A stretch of 45,935 bases of DNA from Deltaproteobacteria bacterium (GTDB lineage Bacteria; Desulfobacterota; Dissulfuribacteria; Dissulfuribacterales; QOAL01): positions 1 through 45,935 of the forward strand of contig JALVJO010000011.1 of NCBI GenBank assembly GCA_027028245.1, given 5' to 3'. This document shows, piece after piece, positions 8,375 to 17,001 of this stretch. How positions within the stretch are numbered: the first letter of the stretch is position 1; each line of letters opens with the position of its first letter. The position numbers and the translations under genes were made by a program. The notes beneath the pieces were generated by a model, which was not told the origin of the DNA, did no database searches, and saw only the letters and a list, made by a program, of their open reading frames with translations.

Positions 8375-10084
8375 ATGGCTACCAAGATCACTGTTGATCC
8401 GATTACCAGGATAGAAGGCCATTTGAGAATAGACGTGGAAGTTGACGGCGGCAGTGTCACCAATGCATGGGCATCTCCCCAGATGTGGCGGGGCATAGAG
8501 GTAATTTTAAAGGGCAGGGATCCAAGGGATGCATGGGCTTTCTGCCAAAGGATATGCGGGGTTTGTACTACGGTTCACGCCATTGCCTCGGTGAGGGCGG
8601 TGGAAAATGCCCTTGGCATAGGGGTGCCCCTAAATGCCCAGTATGTCAGGAACATCATCCTGTGCGCCCATGCCATGCACGATCATATTGTTCATTTTTA
8701 TCAACTTTCGGCCCTTGACTGGGTTGACGTGGTCTCTGCCCTGGATGCAGACCCTGCCAAGACCGCAAGGCTTGCACAATCCCTTTCCGATTGGCCTGAC
8801 AATGGAAAGAGCCGATTCGAGGCTGTGAAGGCGAAGCTCAAGGCCCTGGTGGAAAGCGGCCAGCTCGGCCCCTTCAAGAACGGGTACTGGGGGCATCCTG
8901 CAATGAAGCTGCCGCCTGAAGCAAATCTCATGGCAGTTTCCCACTATCTTCAGGCCCTGGATTATCAGAGAAAGGCCGATCAGGTCGCAGCCATATTCGG
9001 AGGCAAGAACCCCCACATACAAACCGTAATAGTCGGCGGGGTTGCCCTTGCCATAAACCTCGACAATCTGGCCACATTGAACATGGACAAACTCATGCAG
9101 GCCAGGCAGCTCCTACAAGAGGTGAAACAGTTTGTGCAGCAGGTCTATCTTTCGGATGTTATTGCCATAGGTGCGCTCTACAAGGACTGGCTGGCATATG
9201 GAAGGGGAGTAACAAATTATCTTGCAGTGCCGGACCTGCCCCTCGATTCCAAGGGCACGGCCTTTGACCTGCCAGGGGGGACCATATTCGGCGCGGATCT
9301 CAAGGATTTTACTCCTATAACTTCCTTTAATGACAAGTATTTCCGAGACAACGTGGCCGAGTCCATAGTGCATTCCTGGTACAAGGGCGACTGGACCAGA
9401 CATCCCTGGAATGAGGAGACCGTGCCAGATTATACGGATTTCAATGAAAATGGAAAATATTCCTGGGCCAAGGCGCCCCGTTTCAACGGTCAGCCTATGC
9501 AGGTAGGGCCCCTTGCCCCGGTTCTGGTTGGCTACGTAAGCGGACACAAGGCAACCAGGCAGTGGGTGGATTTTGCCCTTAAAAAGGTTTCTGAAATCGC
9601 AGGTGTGAAGATAGGAGTGGAAGCCCTGCAGTCCACGCCGGGCAGGCATCTTGCCCGTGCCATCAGGGCCGCCATGATCGCAGATTACGGCCTTAAGCAC
9701 CTGGAACTGCTCACTAAGAATATCGGCATGGGAGATCTCGAGATCTATCCCTATAAGAACCCCCCGGAGTTCCCGGCAGGAGAGATAAGGGGGTTTGGTT
9801 TCCATGAAGCGCCAAGGGGTTCACTGTCCCACTGGGTAGTCATCCAGGACGGGAGGATAAAGAACTACCAGTGCGTGGTGCCTTCCACCTGGAACGTGAG
9901 CCCCAGGTGCTCAAAGGATTTCATGGGGCCCTATGAGTCTTCTCTCATGGGCAATCCCATTGCGCAGCCTGAAAGGCCCCTGGAGGTCCTGAGGACTGTT
10001 CATTCCTTTGACCCCTGCATAGCCTGTGCGGTTCATCTGCTGGATCCAAACAGGCGGGAATTCTCAAGGATAAAGGTGCTCTGA
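8375..10084 (+). CDS. hyaB: [NiFe] hydrogenase large subunit
   Basis: 569 residues, catalytic subunit holding the Ni-Fe(CN)2CO centre. N-terminal ligands are in RICGVC (C61, C64) and C-terminal ligands in DPCIACAVH (C548, C551). The 15-residue tail after His554 is the extension removed by the maturation protease once nickel is in place; the matching protease HyaD is encoded further along. The second ligand position is encoded by an ordinary Cys codon, so this is not a NiFeSe enzyme. It has no signal of its own and is exported with HyaA. A perfect AGGAGG precedes the ATG. Confidence 0.97.
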   Translation: MATKITVDPITRIEGHLRIDVEVDGGSVTNAWASPQMWRGIEVILKGRDPRDAWAFCQRICGVCTTVHAIASVRAVENALGIGVPLNAQYVRNIILCAHAMHDHIVHFYQLSALDWVDVVSALDADPAKTARLAQSLSDWPDNGKSRFEAVKAKLKALVESGQLGPFKNGYWGHPAMKLPPEANLMAVSHYLQALDYQRKADQVAAIFGGKNPHIQTVIVGGVALAINLDNLATLNMDKLMQARQLLQEVKQFVQQVYLSDVIAIGALYKDWLAYGRGVTNYLAVPDLPLDSKGTAFDLPGGTIFGADLKDFTPITSFNDKYFRDNVAESIVHSWYKGDWTRHPWNEETVPDYTDFNENGKYSWAKAPRFNGQPMQVGPLAPVLVGYVSGHKATRQWVDFALKKVSEIAGVKIGVEALQSTPGRHLARAIRAAMIADYGLKHLELLTKNIGMGDLEIYPYKNPPEFPAGEIRGFGFHEAPRGSLSHWVVIQDGRIKNYQCVVPSTWNVSPRCSKDFMGPYESSLMGNPIAQPERPLEVLRTVHSFDPCIACAVHLLDPNRREFSRIKVL

Positions 10085-10099
10085 CAAGGAGGGCATGTC

Positions 10100-10807
10100 A
10101 TGATAAGGAGAGAACCGAGACTTTATTACAGGGTCTTCGTTTGGAGCGGAACATTGAGGCTGTTTCACTGGACCCTGGCCTTCAGTACATTCATCTTGAT
10201 ACTTACCGGCATCTATATCCATTATCCGCCTATAACCACCAAGTGGGCAGAGTTCAAACCGCAGTACATCATGGCCACCTTGAGATATTGGCACTTTTGT
10301 GCCGGCTATTTTTTTCTCTGCGCCTTGGCTGTGAGATTTTATTTGTTCTTTGCAGGAAACCAGTATGAGCGCCCCATGGATTTTCTGCCCATAAACAGGA
10401 GAAATCTCAGATCACTTCGGCACAACATCAGATTCTATCTATATCTTACTGATGAACATGAGTGCCGCATGGGCCACACCGTCCTGGCAGGCACCATATA
10501 TTTCATCCTTTTCATCTGCGGGGTGGTTATGGGCCTTACCGGGCTTTACCTGCTTTATCCCGAGGCGCCCACCATAGCCAGGCTTGGTCATGAACTGTTC
10601 GGAACGCCCCAGCAGGCCCGCCTTATTCATTATCTTCTCAATTGGTTCTTCATCTTTTTCATTATGGTACATCTTTACATCGCTATCTGGAACGACTTCA
10701 AGGCGCCAGATGCCATCATCTCGGGTGCTTTTTCCGGCTCCAAGATGATGCCGGCTGACCTGGAGTGCCCGGTGGAAGAGCTGAAAAAGATACCCTTTGA
10801 AAAATAG
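10100..10807 (+). CDS. hyaC: Hydrogenase b-type cytochrome, membrane subunit
   Basis: 235 residues with about four strongly hydrophobic segments (near 20-40, 65-85, 130-155 and 180-200). It resembles the diheme cytochrome b that anchors the hydrogenase and passes electrons to the quinone pool. Candidate haem His residues lie in the hydrophobic parts (FHWTLA near 22, RYWHFCAGY near 63, HYLLNWFF and MVHLYIA near the end). AAGGAGG precedes the start. It lies 15 bp after hyaB in the usual small-large-cytochrome order of respiratory uptake hydrogenases. Confidence 0.93.
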   Translation: MIRREPRLYYRVFVWSGTLRLFHWTLAFSTFILILTGIYIHYPPITTKWAEFKPQYIMATLRYWHFCAGYFFLCALAVRFYLFFAGNQYERPMDFLPINRRNLRSLRHNIRFYLYLTDEHECRMGHTVLAGTIYFILFICGVVMGLTGLYLLYPEAPTIARLGHELFGTPQQARLIHYLLNWFFIFFIMVHLYIAIWNDFKAPDAIISGAFSGSKMMPADLECPVEELKKIPFEK

Positions 10808-10823
10808 CTGAGATTCTGACATC

Positions 10824-10856
10824 CAGAGTTCGCCTGGTTGGGACCGGCGAACTCTG
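10824..10856 (+). promoter_or_regulatory. Strong RNA hairpin between hyaC and the SulP gene
   Basis: CAGAGTTCGCC (10824-10834) is perfectly complementary to GGCGAACTCTG (10846-10856), and the 11-nt loop can add three more pairs. No T-run follows, so it is not a classical terminator. It could protect or cut the hyaABC message, or partly separate it from the genes behind it. Confidence 0.55.
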
Positions 10857-10943
10857 CGATGTATCTGCTGTCAGCGGCTTAGTTTGACAGAAGGCTGCAG
10901 GCACTCGGGACATTTTCTTGCCTGCAGCCTGTCCAGAAACAAG

Positions 10944-13289
10944 ATGAGTTCTGACGCTGAAAAAAATACAAGTCCAATTGCACGGATAAAGGGGATCATG
11001 AGACAGTTCTTGCCAGCCATCGAGTGGATGGCAAAATACAAAACCGACACGCTCCGTCATGACCTGATAGGTGGACTCACCGTGGCCTTGGTCTTGATTC
11101 CCCAGTCCATGGCCTACGCCCAGCTTGCGGGCCTCCCTCCCTATTACGGCCTGTACGCATCCTTCTTGCCGCCCATTGTGGCGGCCCTATTCGGCTCAAG
11201 CAGGCAGCTTGCCACAGGACCTGTTGCAGTGGTCTCCATGATGACCGCGGCGGCCCTGGAACCCATGGCTGTTGCCGGAAGTCAGGGCTACATAGCCTAT
11301 GCAGTTCTTCTTGCGCTTCTCGTTGGTGGCATACAGTTTTCTCTGGGGATTTTAAGGTTGGGCGTGGTGGTAAATCTCCTTTCCCATCCAGTGCTTCTCG
11401 GATTTACCAATGCGGCTTCCATCGTGATCGCCACCAGCCAGCTTGGAAAATTTCTCGGAGTTCCGGTGGAAAAGGCCCCGCACCATTTTGAAACAGTATG
11501 GCGTACCATCCAGCAGGCCCTTGATTACGTTTATTGGCCCACAATTGCCTTGGGGGCCGGGGCGCTGGGTGGAATGCTGTTTCTCAGATGGCTCAATCCC
11601 AGGCTGCCGTATGTACTAATTGCAGTGGCCGTAACCACCCTCATTTCCTGGAAATGTAACTATAGCCAGGACAGGCTGGTAAACGCGAAACAGATCGTTT
11701 GCCCGGAGCTTCCCAGGCTCGTAAGGGAATTTAACAGGCAGCTTTCCACCATCGAGGCCTTTAACCAGAGCCTTTCCGTTCTGAAACCAGAGATACAAAA
11801 AATTAAACAGGGGAAAAGTCAACCTTGCAGCAGGTGCCATCCCAGCAAGGTGCTAACACCCTTGTCCCTGATTGAAGAAAACCAGGGAAAAAACCGCCGG
11901 GAGTCCCAGGTTCCCATATCCAGTATCGGTCCCAGGCAGATCCTCTCTCTCCATCTCATGGCAGGGGTTATAGACGAGTTCATTGCGGATGCAAAAAGAA
12001 AGCTGGTAAACCTGCGGGCAAAGCTCATGGAGTACGAATTTGTGGAAGTGACAGAAAGAGACGGCTCTGTCCGGTACTACAAAAGATACAAAGTTCCTTA
12101 CGGGGGCCGGACAGACTGGCATGTTTGGAGAATAAGGGTTGGGAATACGCCCCTTTCCCTTAAGCGCCTGGTGCTCTCGGGAGGAGGTGACGTTCTGGGG
12201 CACGTGCCAAAGGGCCTGCCTGGTTTTTCCATGCCCTACTGGGACCTGGACGTGGCCAGAAAACTGTTGTTGTCTGCCTTTGTTATCTCCCTTGTTGGCT
12301 TCATGGAGGCGATATCCATCGCCAAGGTCATGGCGGCAAGATCGGGCCAGAGGCTCGACCCCAACCAGGAACTGGTGGGCCAGGGACTTGCCAACATGAC
12401 GGGCTCCTTTTTCCAGAGTTATGCCGTCTCTGGCTCCTTCTCTCGCTCTGCGGTCAACTTCCAGGCAGGTGCAAAAACGGGCATGTCAAACATATTTGCC
12501 TCTGTGGTGGTGGTCATAGTCATGCTGTTTCTCACCCCGCTTCTTTATTACCTGCCCCAAAGCGTTCTGGCTGCAGTGATAATGATGGCTGTACTGGGCC
12601 TCATAAACGTAAAGGGCGTAAAACATATCTTCAGGGTATCTATCTCTGACGGAATTATCTGCATCATGACCTTTGTTACCACCCTTGCCTTTGCACCCCA
12701 CCTGGACAAGGGTGTCATGCTGGGGGTAATCCTCAGCCTGGGCGTATTCTTTTATCGCCTCATGCGCCCTTCCATTGCGGTTCTATCGTTGTGGAAAGAC
12801 GGCCACTTCAGAAATGCCAGGAAATTCAGCCTGGAAACGTGCAGGTACCTGGCGATCATACGATTCGACGGACCTTTTTTCTTTGCAAATATTGGGTACC
12901 TTGAAGACGAGGTACTGAGAATTGTAAGGGAAATGCCGGAGCTCAAGGCCATAATCTTTAAATGTAATGGCATAAACATCATAGACGCATCGGGAGAGGA
13001 GGCCCTGGAGCTTCTGGTGGAGAGGCTGAGGGCAGCTGGTTACCAGGTCTATTTCAGCGGTCTCAAGGAGCAGATACTGGAGGTGCTTGAACGTTCATCT
13101 CTCTACATGAGGATAGGGCCAGAAAACATATTTCCAACGGTTTCCAAGGCGGTTGAAAAGATCTGGCCCGATATCCATGAAAAGGTTGAGGAAGAAATGT
13201 GTCCGCTTCGCCGTGTTATCCAGAAAAATGTGATCGACATGGAGGAACAGGATTCCAATGACCAGGAAGAATGGAACAGGCCCATGTGA
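10944..13289 (+). CDS. SulP anion transporter with large insert carrying CxxCH
   Basis: 781 residues from the ATG at 10944; a TTG at 10884 and an ATG at 10998 (behind AAAGGGG) are alternatives, and none has an ideal ribosome site. The parts of a SulP/SLC26 transporter are clear: the N-terminal signature around PQSMAYAQLAGLPPYYGLYA (51-70), the second half starting LVGFMEAISIAK with SGQRLDPNQELVGQGLAN, and a C-terminal STAS domain (about 640-760). Between them, residues about 238-410 form a hydrophilic insert some 150 residues longer than the usual link, with a c-type haem-binding signature CSRCH at 295-299. By SLC26 topology this link should face the periplasm, where cytochrome c is matured. 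Its 3' end overlaps hypF by 19 bp, so it belongs to the hydrogenase operon. The substrate is unknown. Confidence 0.88.
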   Translation: MSSDAEKNTSPIARIKGIMRQFLPAIEWMAKYKTDTLRHDLIGGLTVALVLIPQSMAYAQLAGLPPYYGLYASFLPPIVAALFGSSRQLATGPVAVVSMMTAAALEPMAVAGSQGYIAYAVLLALLVGGIQFSLGILRLGVVVNLLSHPVLLGFTNAASIVIATSQLGKFLGVPVEKAPHHFETVWRTIQQALDYVYWPTIALGAGALGGMLFLRWLNPRLPYVLIAVAVTTLISWKCNYSQDRLVNAKQIVCPELPRLVREFNRQLSTIEAFNQSLSVLKPEIQKIKQGKSQPCSRCHPSKVLTPLSLIEENQGKNRRESQVPISSIGPRQILSLHLMAGVIDEFIADAKRKLVNLRAKLMEYEFVEVTERDGSVRYYKRYKVPYGGRTDWHVWRIRVGNTPLSLKRLVLSGGGDVLGHVPKGLPGFSMPYWDLDVARKLLLSAFVISLVGFMEAISIAKVMAARSGQRLDPNQELVGQGLANMTGSFFQSYAVSGSFSRSAVNFQAGAKTGMSNIFASVVVVIVMLFLTPLLYYLPQSVLAAVIMMAVLGLINVKGVKHIFRVSISDGIICIMTFVTTLAFAPHLDKGVMLGVILSLGVFFYRLMRPSIAVLSLWKDGHFRNARKFSLETCRYLAIIRFDGPFFFANIGYLEDEVLRIVREMPELKAIIFKCNGINIIDASGEEALELLVERLRAAGYQVYFSGLKEQILEVLERSSLYMRIGPENIFPTVSKAVEKIWPDIHEKVEEEMCPLRRVIQKNVIDMEEQDSNDQEEWNRPM

Positions 13290-15610
13290 ATATGGAAAGT
13301 ATGGATGGCCATGGCGTTGAAATTAGAATAAGGGGAATCATCCAGGGCGTCGGATTCAGGCCCTTCGTCTACCGCTTGGCGACCGGGCTTGGACTAAAGG
13401 GCGAGGTCTCTAACAATGAGAAGGGGGTTGTGGTCAGACTAAAGGCCAAAGGCCCCACTATTGAGACCTTTTCCAGCCTTCTTACCTCAAGGTGCCCACC
13501 CCTTGCCCGAATAGACTCTGTTGAGATTAGGCCTGCCATCCTGGGAGATTTCAGGGACTTTAGAATCGTAAAGAGCAGCAAGGGCGGCAAGGTTGCCACT
13601 GAGGTTTCCCCTGACATTGCCACCTGCAAGGACTGTCTGAATGAAATACTTGACCCTGCGGACAGGCGCCACGGATATGCATTTACGAACTGTACCAACT
13701 GCGGCCCAAGATACACCATAATAAAGGCTCTTCCCTACGACAGGCCCCTTACCTCCATGAAGTCCTTTGTCATGTGTAAAAGGTGCCAGGAGGAATACGA
13801 AGACCCCTTGGACAGGCGATTGCACGCGCAGCCAAACGCATGCCCGAAATGTGGCCCAAGGCCCTTTTACATGGATCCGTCAGGGGAAAAGGATCTCGAC
13901 AAGCCCCTTGAAAGGGCCGCGGATCTCATAAAAAGAGACGGGATCGTTGCCATCAAAGGCCTTGGCGGCTTCCACCTTGCCTGCAGCGCCTTTTCAGATG
14001 TTGCCATCTCAGTACTTAGAAAGAGGAAGAGGCGTCCCTTTAAACCCCTTGCCATAATGATTCAGGACATTAAGACGGCAAAAGGGCTTGCCGTAGTAGA
14101 CGAAAACGCAAGGGGCTTTCTCACCTCCTTCACAGCCCCCATCGTGCTTTTGAAAAGGAAAGAAAAGAGCGGCGTTTCAAGGCTTGTTGCACCGGGCATT
14201 GGGGATATTGGCGTAATGCTTCCCTATACCCCGCTTCATCACCTCCTTCTAAGGATAGAGGGCTGCCCGGAGGCCCTTGTGATGACAAGCGGGAACCCCA
14301 AGGACGAACCCCTTTGCACGTCAAACGACGAGGCCTTCTCACGCCTTTCAGGCTTTGTGGACGGATTTTTGATGCACAACAGGGACATTTTCACAGGCGT
14401 TGATGATTCCGTTTTAAGGACCTTTTCTGGAGGCCACTATTTCATCAGAAGATCAAGGGGATATGCCCCTGCCCCCTTGCCCTTTCCTGTAAAGGCCACT
14501 GGCATCATGGCAGCAGGAGCTGAGCTCAAAAACACTTTTTGCCTCATAAAAGAAGGCCGGGCCTATCTCAGCCAGCACATAGGAAACCTTGTAACCAGGG
14601 CTACCCTTGACTTTTACAGGGAAAACATAAGGCATCTTTCAGGCCTCCTGGAAGTGGAACAGAGGGTGGTGGCCTGCGACCTTCACCCAGACTATATAAG
14701 CACAAGGTACGCGCTAGAGACGTCTCTTCCAGTTATAAGGGTCCAGCACCACTTTGCCCATGCCGCCTCCGTAATGGCAGAACACCATCTAAAGGGGCCA
14801 GTGGTTGCCATCTGCCTTGACGGGACAGGCCTTGGAACAGACAGGACCATCTGGGGCGGCGAGGTGCTAATCTGTACCAAAACAGGTTTTGAAAGAAGGG
14901 GAAGGCTAAGGCCCTTCAGGCTTCCAGGAGGGGACGCATGTGCAAAGAGCCCGTGGAGAGCTGCCCTGTCAACCCTGCTTAAGTCCTACGGGGGGGAAGC
15001 CACCTTTCCGGCACATCTAAAAGCCCATAAAGGGGAAGCCGTCTTTGACTTTGTTAGGGAGATGATAATCAGGAAGGTAAACAGCCCCTTGAGCTCTAGC
15101 CTTGGAAGGCTCTTCGATGCAGCCGCGGCCCTTTCTGGCATTTGCCTTGAAAACAGCTATGAGGCACAGGCGGCCATGGAGCTTGAGGCCCTATGCGAAG
15201 ACATTCTCGGAGATACATCCATAAACAGGACAGACGCCTTTGACCACTTTCTCAATGATGAAAGGTTCATTAGGGAAAAAGAGGGACTCCTTGAGCTCAA
15301 CTGGGCGCCCCTTTGGCAAAATATGTTACATGAGGCAGCAAAAAGGCCGGGGGATTTTTCGCTTTTTTTTCACTGCATGGTGCTAGCGGGTTTTTCAAGG
15401 ATTTCTGAAGCCATCTGCAAAAAAGAAGGAATAGACCAGGTAGTACTAAGCGGAGGCTGCATGCAAAACAGGGTCCTGGTCCAGGGTTTTCTGGATCACT
15501 TCGAAAAAAGGGGCATCAAGTGCTATATTAACAGGAATGTGCCCTCAAATGACGGTGGAATCAGCCTGGGACAGGCCTTCGTGGCGGCGAACATCATGCA
15601 AAAGGGTTAA
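13271..15610 (+). CDS. hypF: Carbamoyltransferase HypF, hydrogenase cyanide-ligand synthesis
   Basis: 779 residues, full length. HypF makes the carbamoyl group that HypE turns into the cyanide ligands of the active-site iron. Parts in order: acylphosphatase domain (about 15-100, with GIIQGVGFRPFVYR); two Cys4 zinc-finger blocks (CKDC...CTNC and CKRC...CPKC, about 117-200); a YrdC-like domain (about 210-390); and a Kae1-like carbamoyltransferase domain (about 400-779) with the metal-binding HHFAH motif. In-frame ATGs also occur at 13292 and 13301; the first overlaps the SulP gene, in keeping with translational coupling. Confidence 0.95.
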   Translation: MEQAHVNMESMDGHGVEIRIRGIIQGVGFRPFVYRLATGLGLKGEVSNNEKGVVVRLKAKGPTIETFSSLLTSRCPPLARIDSVEIRPAILGDFRDFRIVKSSKGGKVATEVSPDIATCKDCLNEILDPADRRHGYAFTNCTNCGPRYTIIKALPYDRPLTSMKSFVMCKRCQEEYEDPLDRRLHAQPNACPKCGPRPFYMDPSGEKDLDKPLERAADLIKRDGIVAIKGLGGFHLACSAFSDVAISVLRKRKRRPFKPLAIMIQDIKTAKGLAVVDENARGFLTSFTAPIVLLKRKEKSGVSRLVAPGIGDIGVMLPYTPLHHLLLRIEGCPEALVMTSGNPKDEPLCTSNDEAFSRLSGFVDGFLMHNRDIFTGVDDSVLRTFSGGHYFIRRSRGYAPAPLPFPVKATGIMAAGAELKNTFCLIKEGRAYLSQHIGNLVTRATLDFYRENIRHLSGLLEVEQRVVACDLHPDYISTRYALETSLPVIRVQHHFAHAASVMAEHHLKGPVVAICLDGTGLGTDRTIWGGEVLICTKTGFERRGRLRPFRLPGGDACAKSPWRAALSTLLKSYGGEATFPAHLKAHKGEAVFDFVREMIIRKVNSPLSSSLGRLFDAAAALSGICLENSYEAQAAMELEALCEDILGDTSINRTDAFDHFLNDERFIREKEGLLELNWAPLWQNMLHEAAKRPGDFSLFFHCMVLAGFSRISEAICKKEGIDQVVLSGGCMQNRVLVQGFLDHFEKRGIKCYINRNVPSNDGGISLGQAFVAANIMQKG

Positions 15611-15647
15611 CCATGGTTCTTGGAATTTTTCATCAGGAGAACAGGTT

Positions 15648-15920
15648 ATGTGTCTGGCAATTCCCATGGAAGTAAAGGATATAACAGGAACACCCGGTGA
15701 CTTTCTCGACCCGCCACTGGCTCAGGTTGAGGCCCAGGGCACAAGAGCGCAGGTGCGCCTTGACATAGTTGACCGCATGCCTGAGGTTGGCGATTTTGTA
15801 ATAGTCCATGCAGGCTTTGCAATACATACCCTTTCAAGGGATGAGGCCGAAAAGAGCCTTGAGCTTTTTAAAGACATGGCCAAAGCGGCGAAGGGGTCCG
15901 GGGATGAAAAACCAGCCTGA
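15648..15920 (+). CDS. hypC: Hydrogenase assembly chaperone HypC/HybG
   Basis: 90 residues. The protein begins with the family hallmark MCLAIPMEV, whose Cys2 binds the iron-cyanide intermediate. The frame extends further upstream, but the MCLAIP start is certain from the family and has AGGAGA nearby. HypC shuttles the Fe(CN)2CO unit between HypD and the large subunit precursor. It lies 37 bp after hypF and its end overlaps hypD by 17 bp. Confidence 0.95.
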   Translation: MCLAIPMEVKDITGTPGDFLDPPLAQVEAQGTRAQVRLDIVDRMPEVGDFVIVHAGFAIHTLSRDEAEKSLELFKDMAKAAKGSGDEKPA

Positions 15921-17001
15921 ATCCAAAAAAAGTGCCGAAAAGATTCTCCATATTACCAGTGCCATAGGTGAGCTTGCCACAAGGCCCAAGAGGTTCATGG
16001 AGGTCTGCGGGACCCATACCATGTCCATATTCAGACACGGTCTGCGCTCCCTTCTACCAAAGACCCTGGAGCTAGTCTCAGGTCCAGGCTGCCCGGTTTG
16101 CGTGACAAGCCAGGAAGACATCGACAGGATGATTGCATTTTCTTCAAAGGAAGAAGTCATTGTTGCAACCTTTGGAGACCTTGTCCGTGTTCCAGGCTCA
16201 CGCACATCCCTTGCCCAGGCGCGCGCGGCTGGGGCCAGGGTGAAAATCGTCTATTCGCCTGCAAGCGCCCTGGAAATTGCCAGGCAAAATCCTGACAAAC
16301 AGGTGGTTTTTTTGGGGGTTGGCTTTGAAACAACCGCTCCCACAGTTGCGGCAACCATCCTGGAGGCAGATGCCAGAGACATCCAGAACTTCTCGGTCTT
16401 CTCCACTCACAAGGTAATGCCTCCCGCCCTTGACGCCCTTTTCAGTGGCCAGGAACCTGGAATAGACGGACTCTTATGCCCAGGGCACGTAAGCGCCATA
16501 ATTGGGGCAAGGGCCTATGAAAAAATCTGCCAGGAATTCGATATCCCATGCGTGGTAGCTGGCTTTGAGCCAGAAGATATCCTGAGAGGCGTATTTCACC
16601 TTGTACGCCAGAAGGTTAAGGGGGAGGCAAGGGTGGAAAATGTCTACGAAAGGGTTGTCACATGGGAAGGGAACCAAAACGCATATGCTCTTATGCAAAG
16701 GGTTTTTGAGAAAAGGGATGCCAGGTGGCGGGGTCTTGGGACAATAAAGGAAAGCGGCCTTGCCTTACGGGATGACTTTTCCCATCTTGATGCGGAAAGA
16801 CGCTTTGATATCACAGTACCTGAAGCCAGAGAAAAAAAGGGATGTCTTTGTGGAGAGATAATCAGGGCCAGGGCCCTGCCCCTTGACTGTTCACTTTTTG
16901 GCAAGGTGTGTACGCCAACGAGCCCAGTTGGACCCTGCATGGTGTCAAGCGAAGGCACATGTTCTGCCTATTACAGGTATGGAGGCCACGGGCGTGGATA
17001 A
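15904..17001 (+). CDS. hypD: Hydrogenase maturation protein HypD
   Basis: 365 residues from the ATG at 15904. HypD is a [4Fe-4S] scaffold on which the cyanide and CO ligands are put on iron. Family motifs are present: EVCGTHTM with the iron-binding Cys near 38, SGPGCPVCVT near 65, and the C-terminal cluster Cys residues including CLCGEI and GPCMVSSEGTC. The open frame runs back to 15808, but that stretch overlaps hypC and is not conserved, so I use the later start. Its end overlaps hypE. Confidence 0.95.
   Translation: MKNQPESKKSAEKILHITSAIGELATRPKRFMEVCGTHTMSIFRHGLRSLLPKTLELVSGPGCPVCVTSQEDIDRMIAFSSKEEVIVATFGDLVRVPGSRTSLAQARAAGARVKIVYSPASALEIARQNPDKQVVFLGVGFETTAPTVAATILEADARDIQNFSVFSTHKVMPPALDALFSGQEPGIDGLLCPGHVSAIIGARAYEKICQEFDIPCVVAGFEPEDILRGVFHLVRQKVKGEARVENVYERVVTWEGNQNAYALMQRVFEKRDARWRGLGTIKESGLALRDDFSHLDAERRFDITVPEAREKKGCLCGEIIRARALPLDCSLFGKVCTPTSPVGPCMVSSEGTCSAYYRYGGHGRG

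Noticed and set aside
9113-9805. 230-codon open frame antisense to hyaB
   Set aside because: Mirror of the hydrogenase large subunit frame with no recognisable domain.
8375-10084. Selenocysteine in the hydrogenase large subunit
   Set aside because: The C-terminal ligand motif DPCIAC is encoded by normal Cys codons and there is no in-frame TGA.
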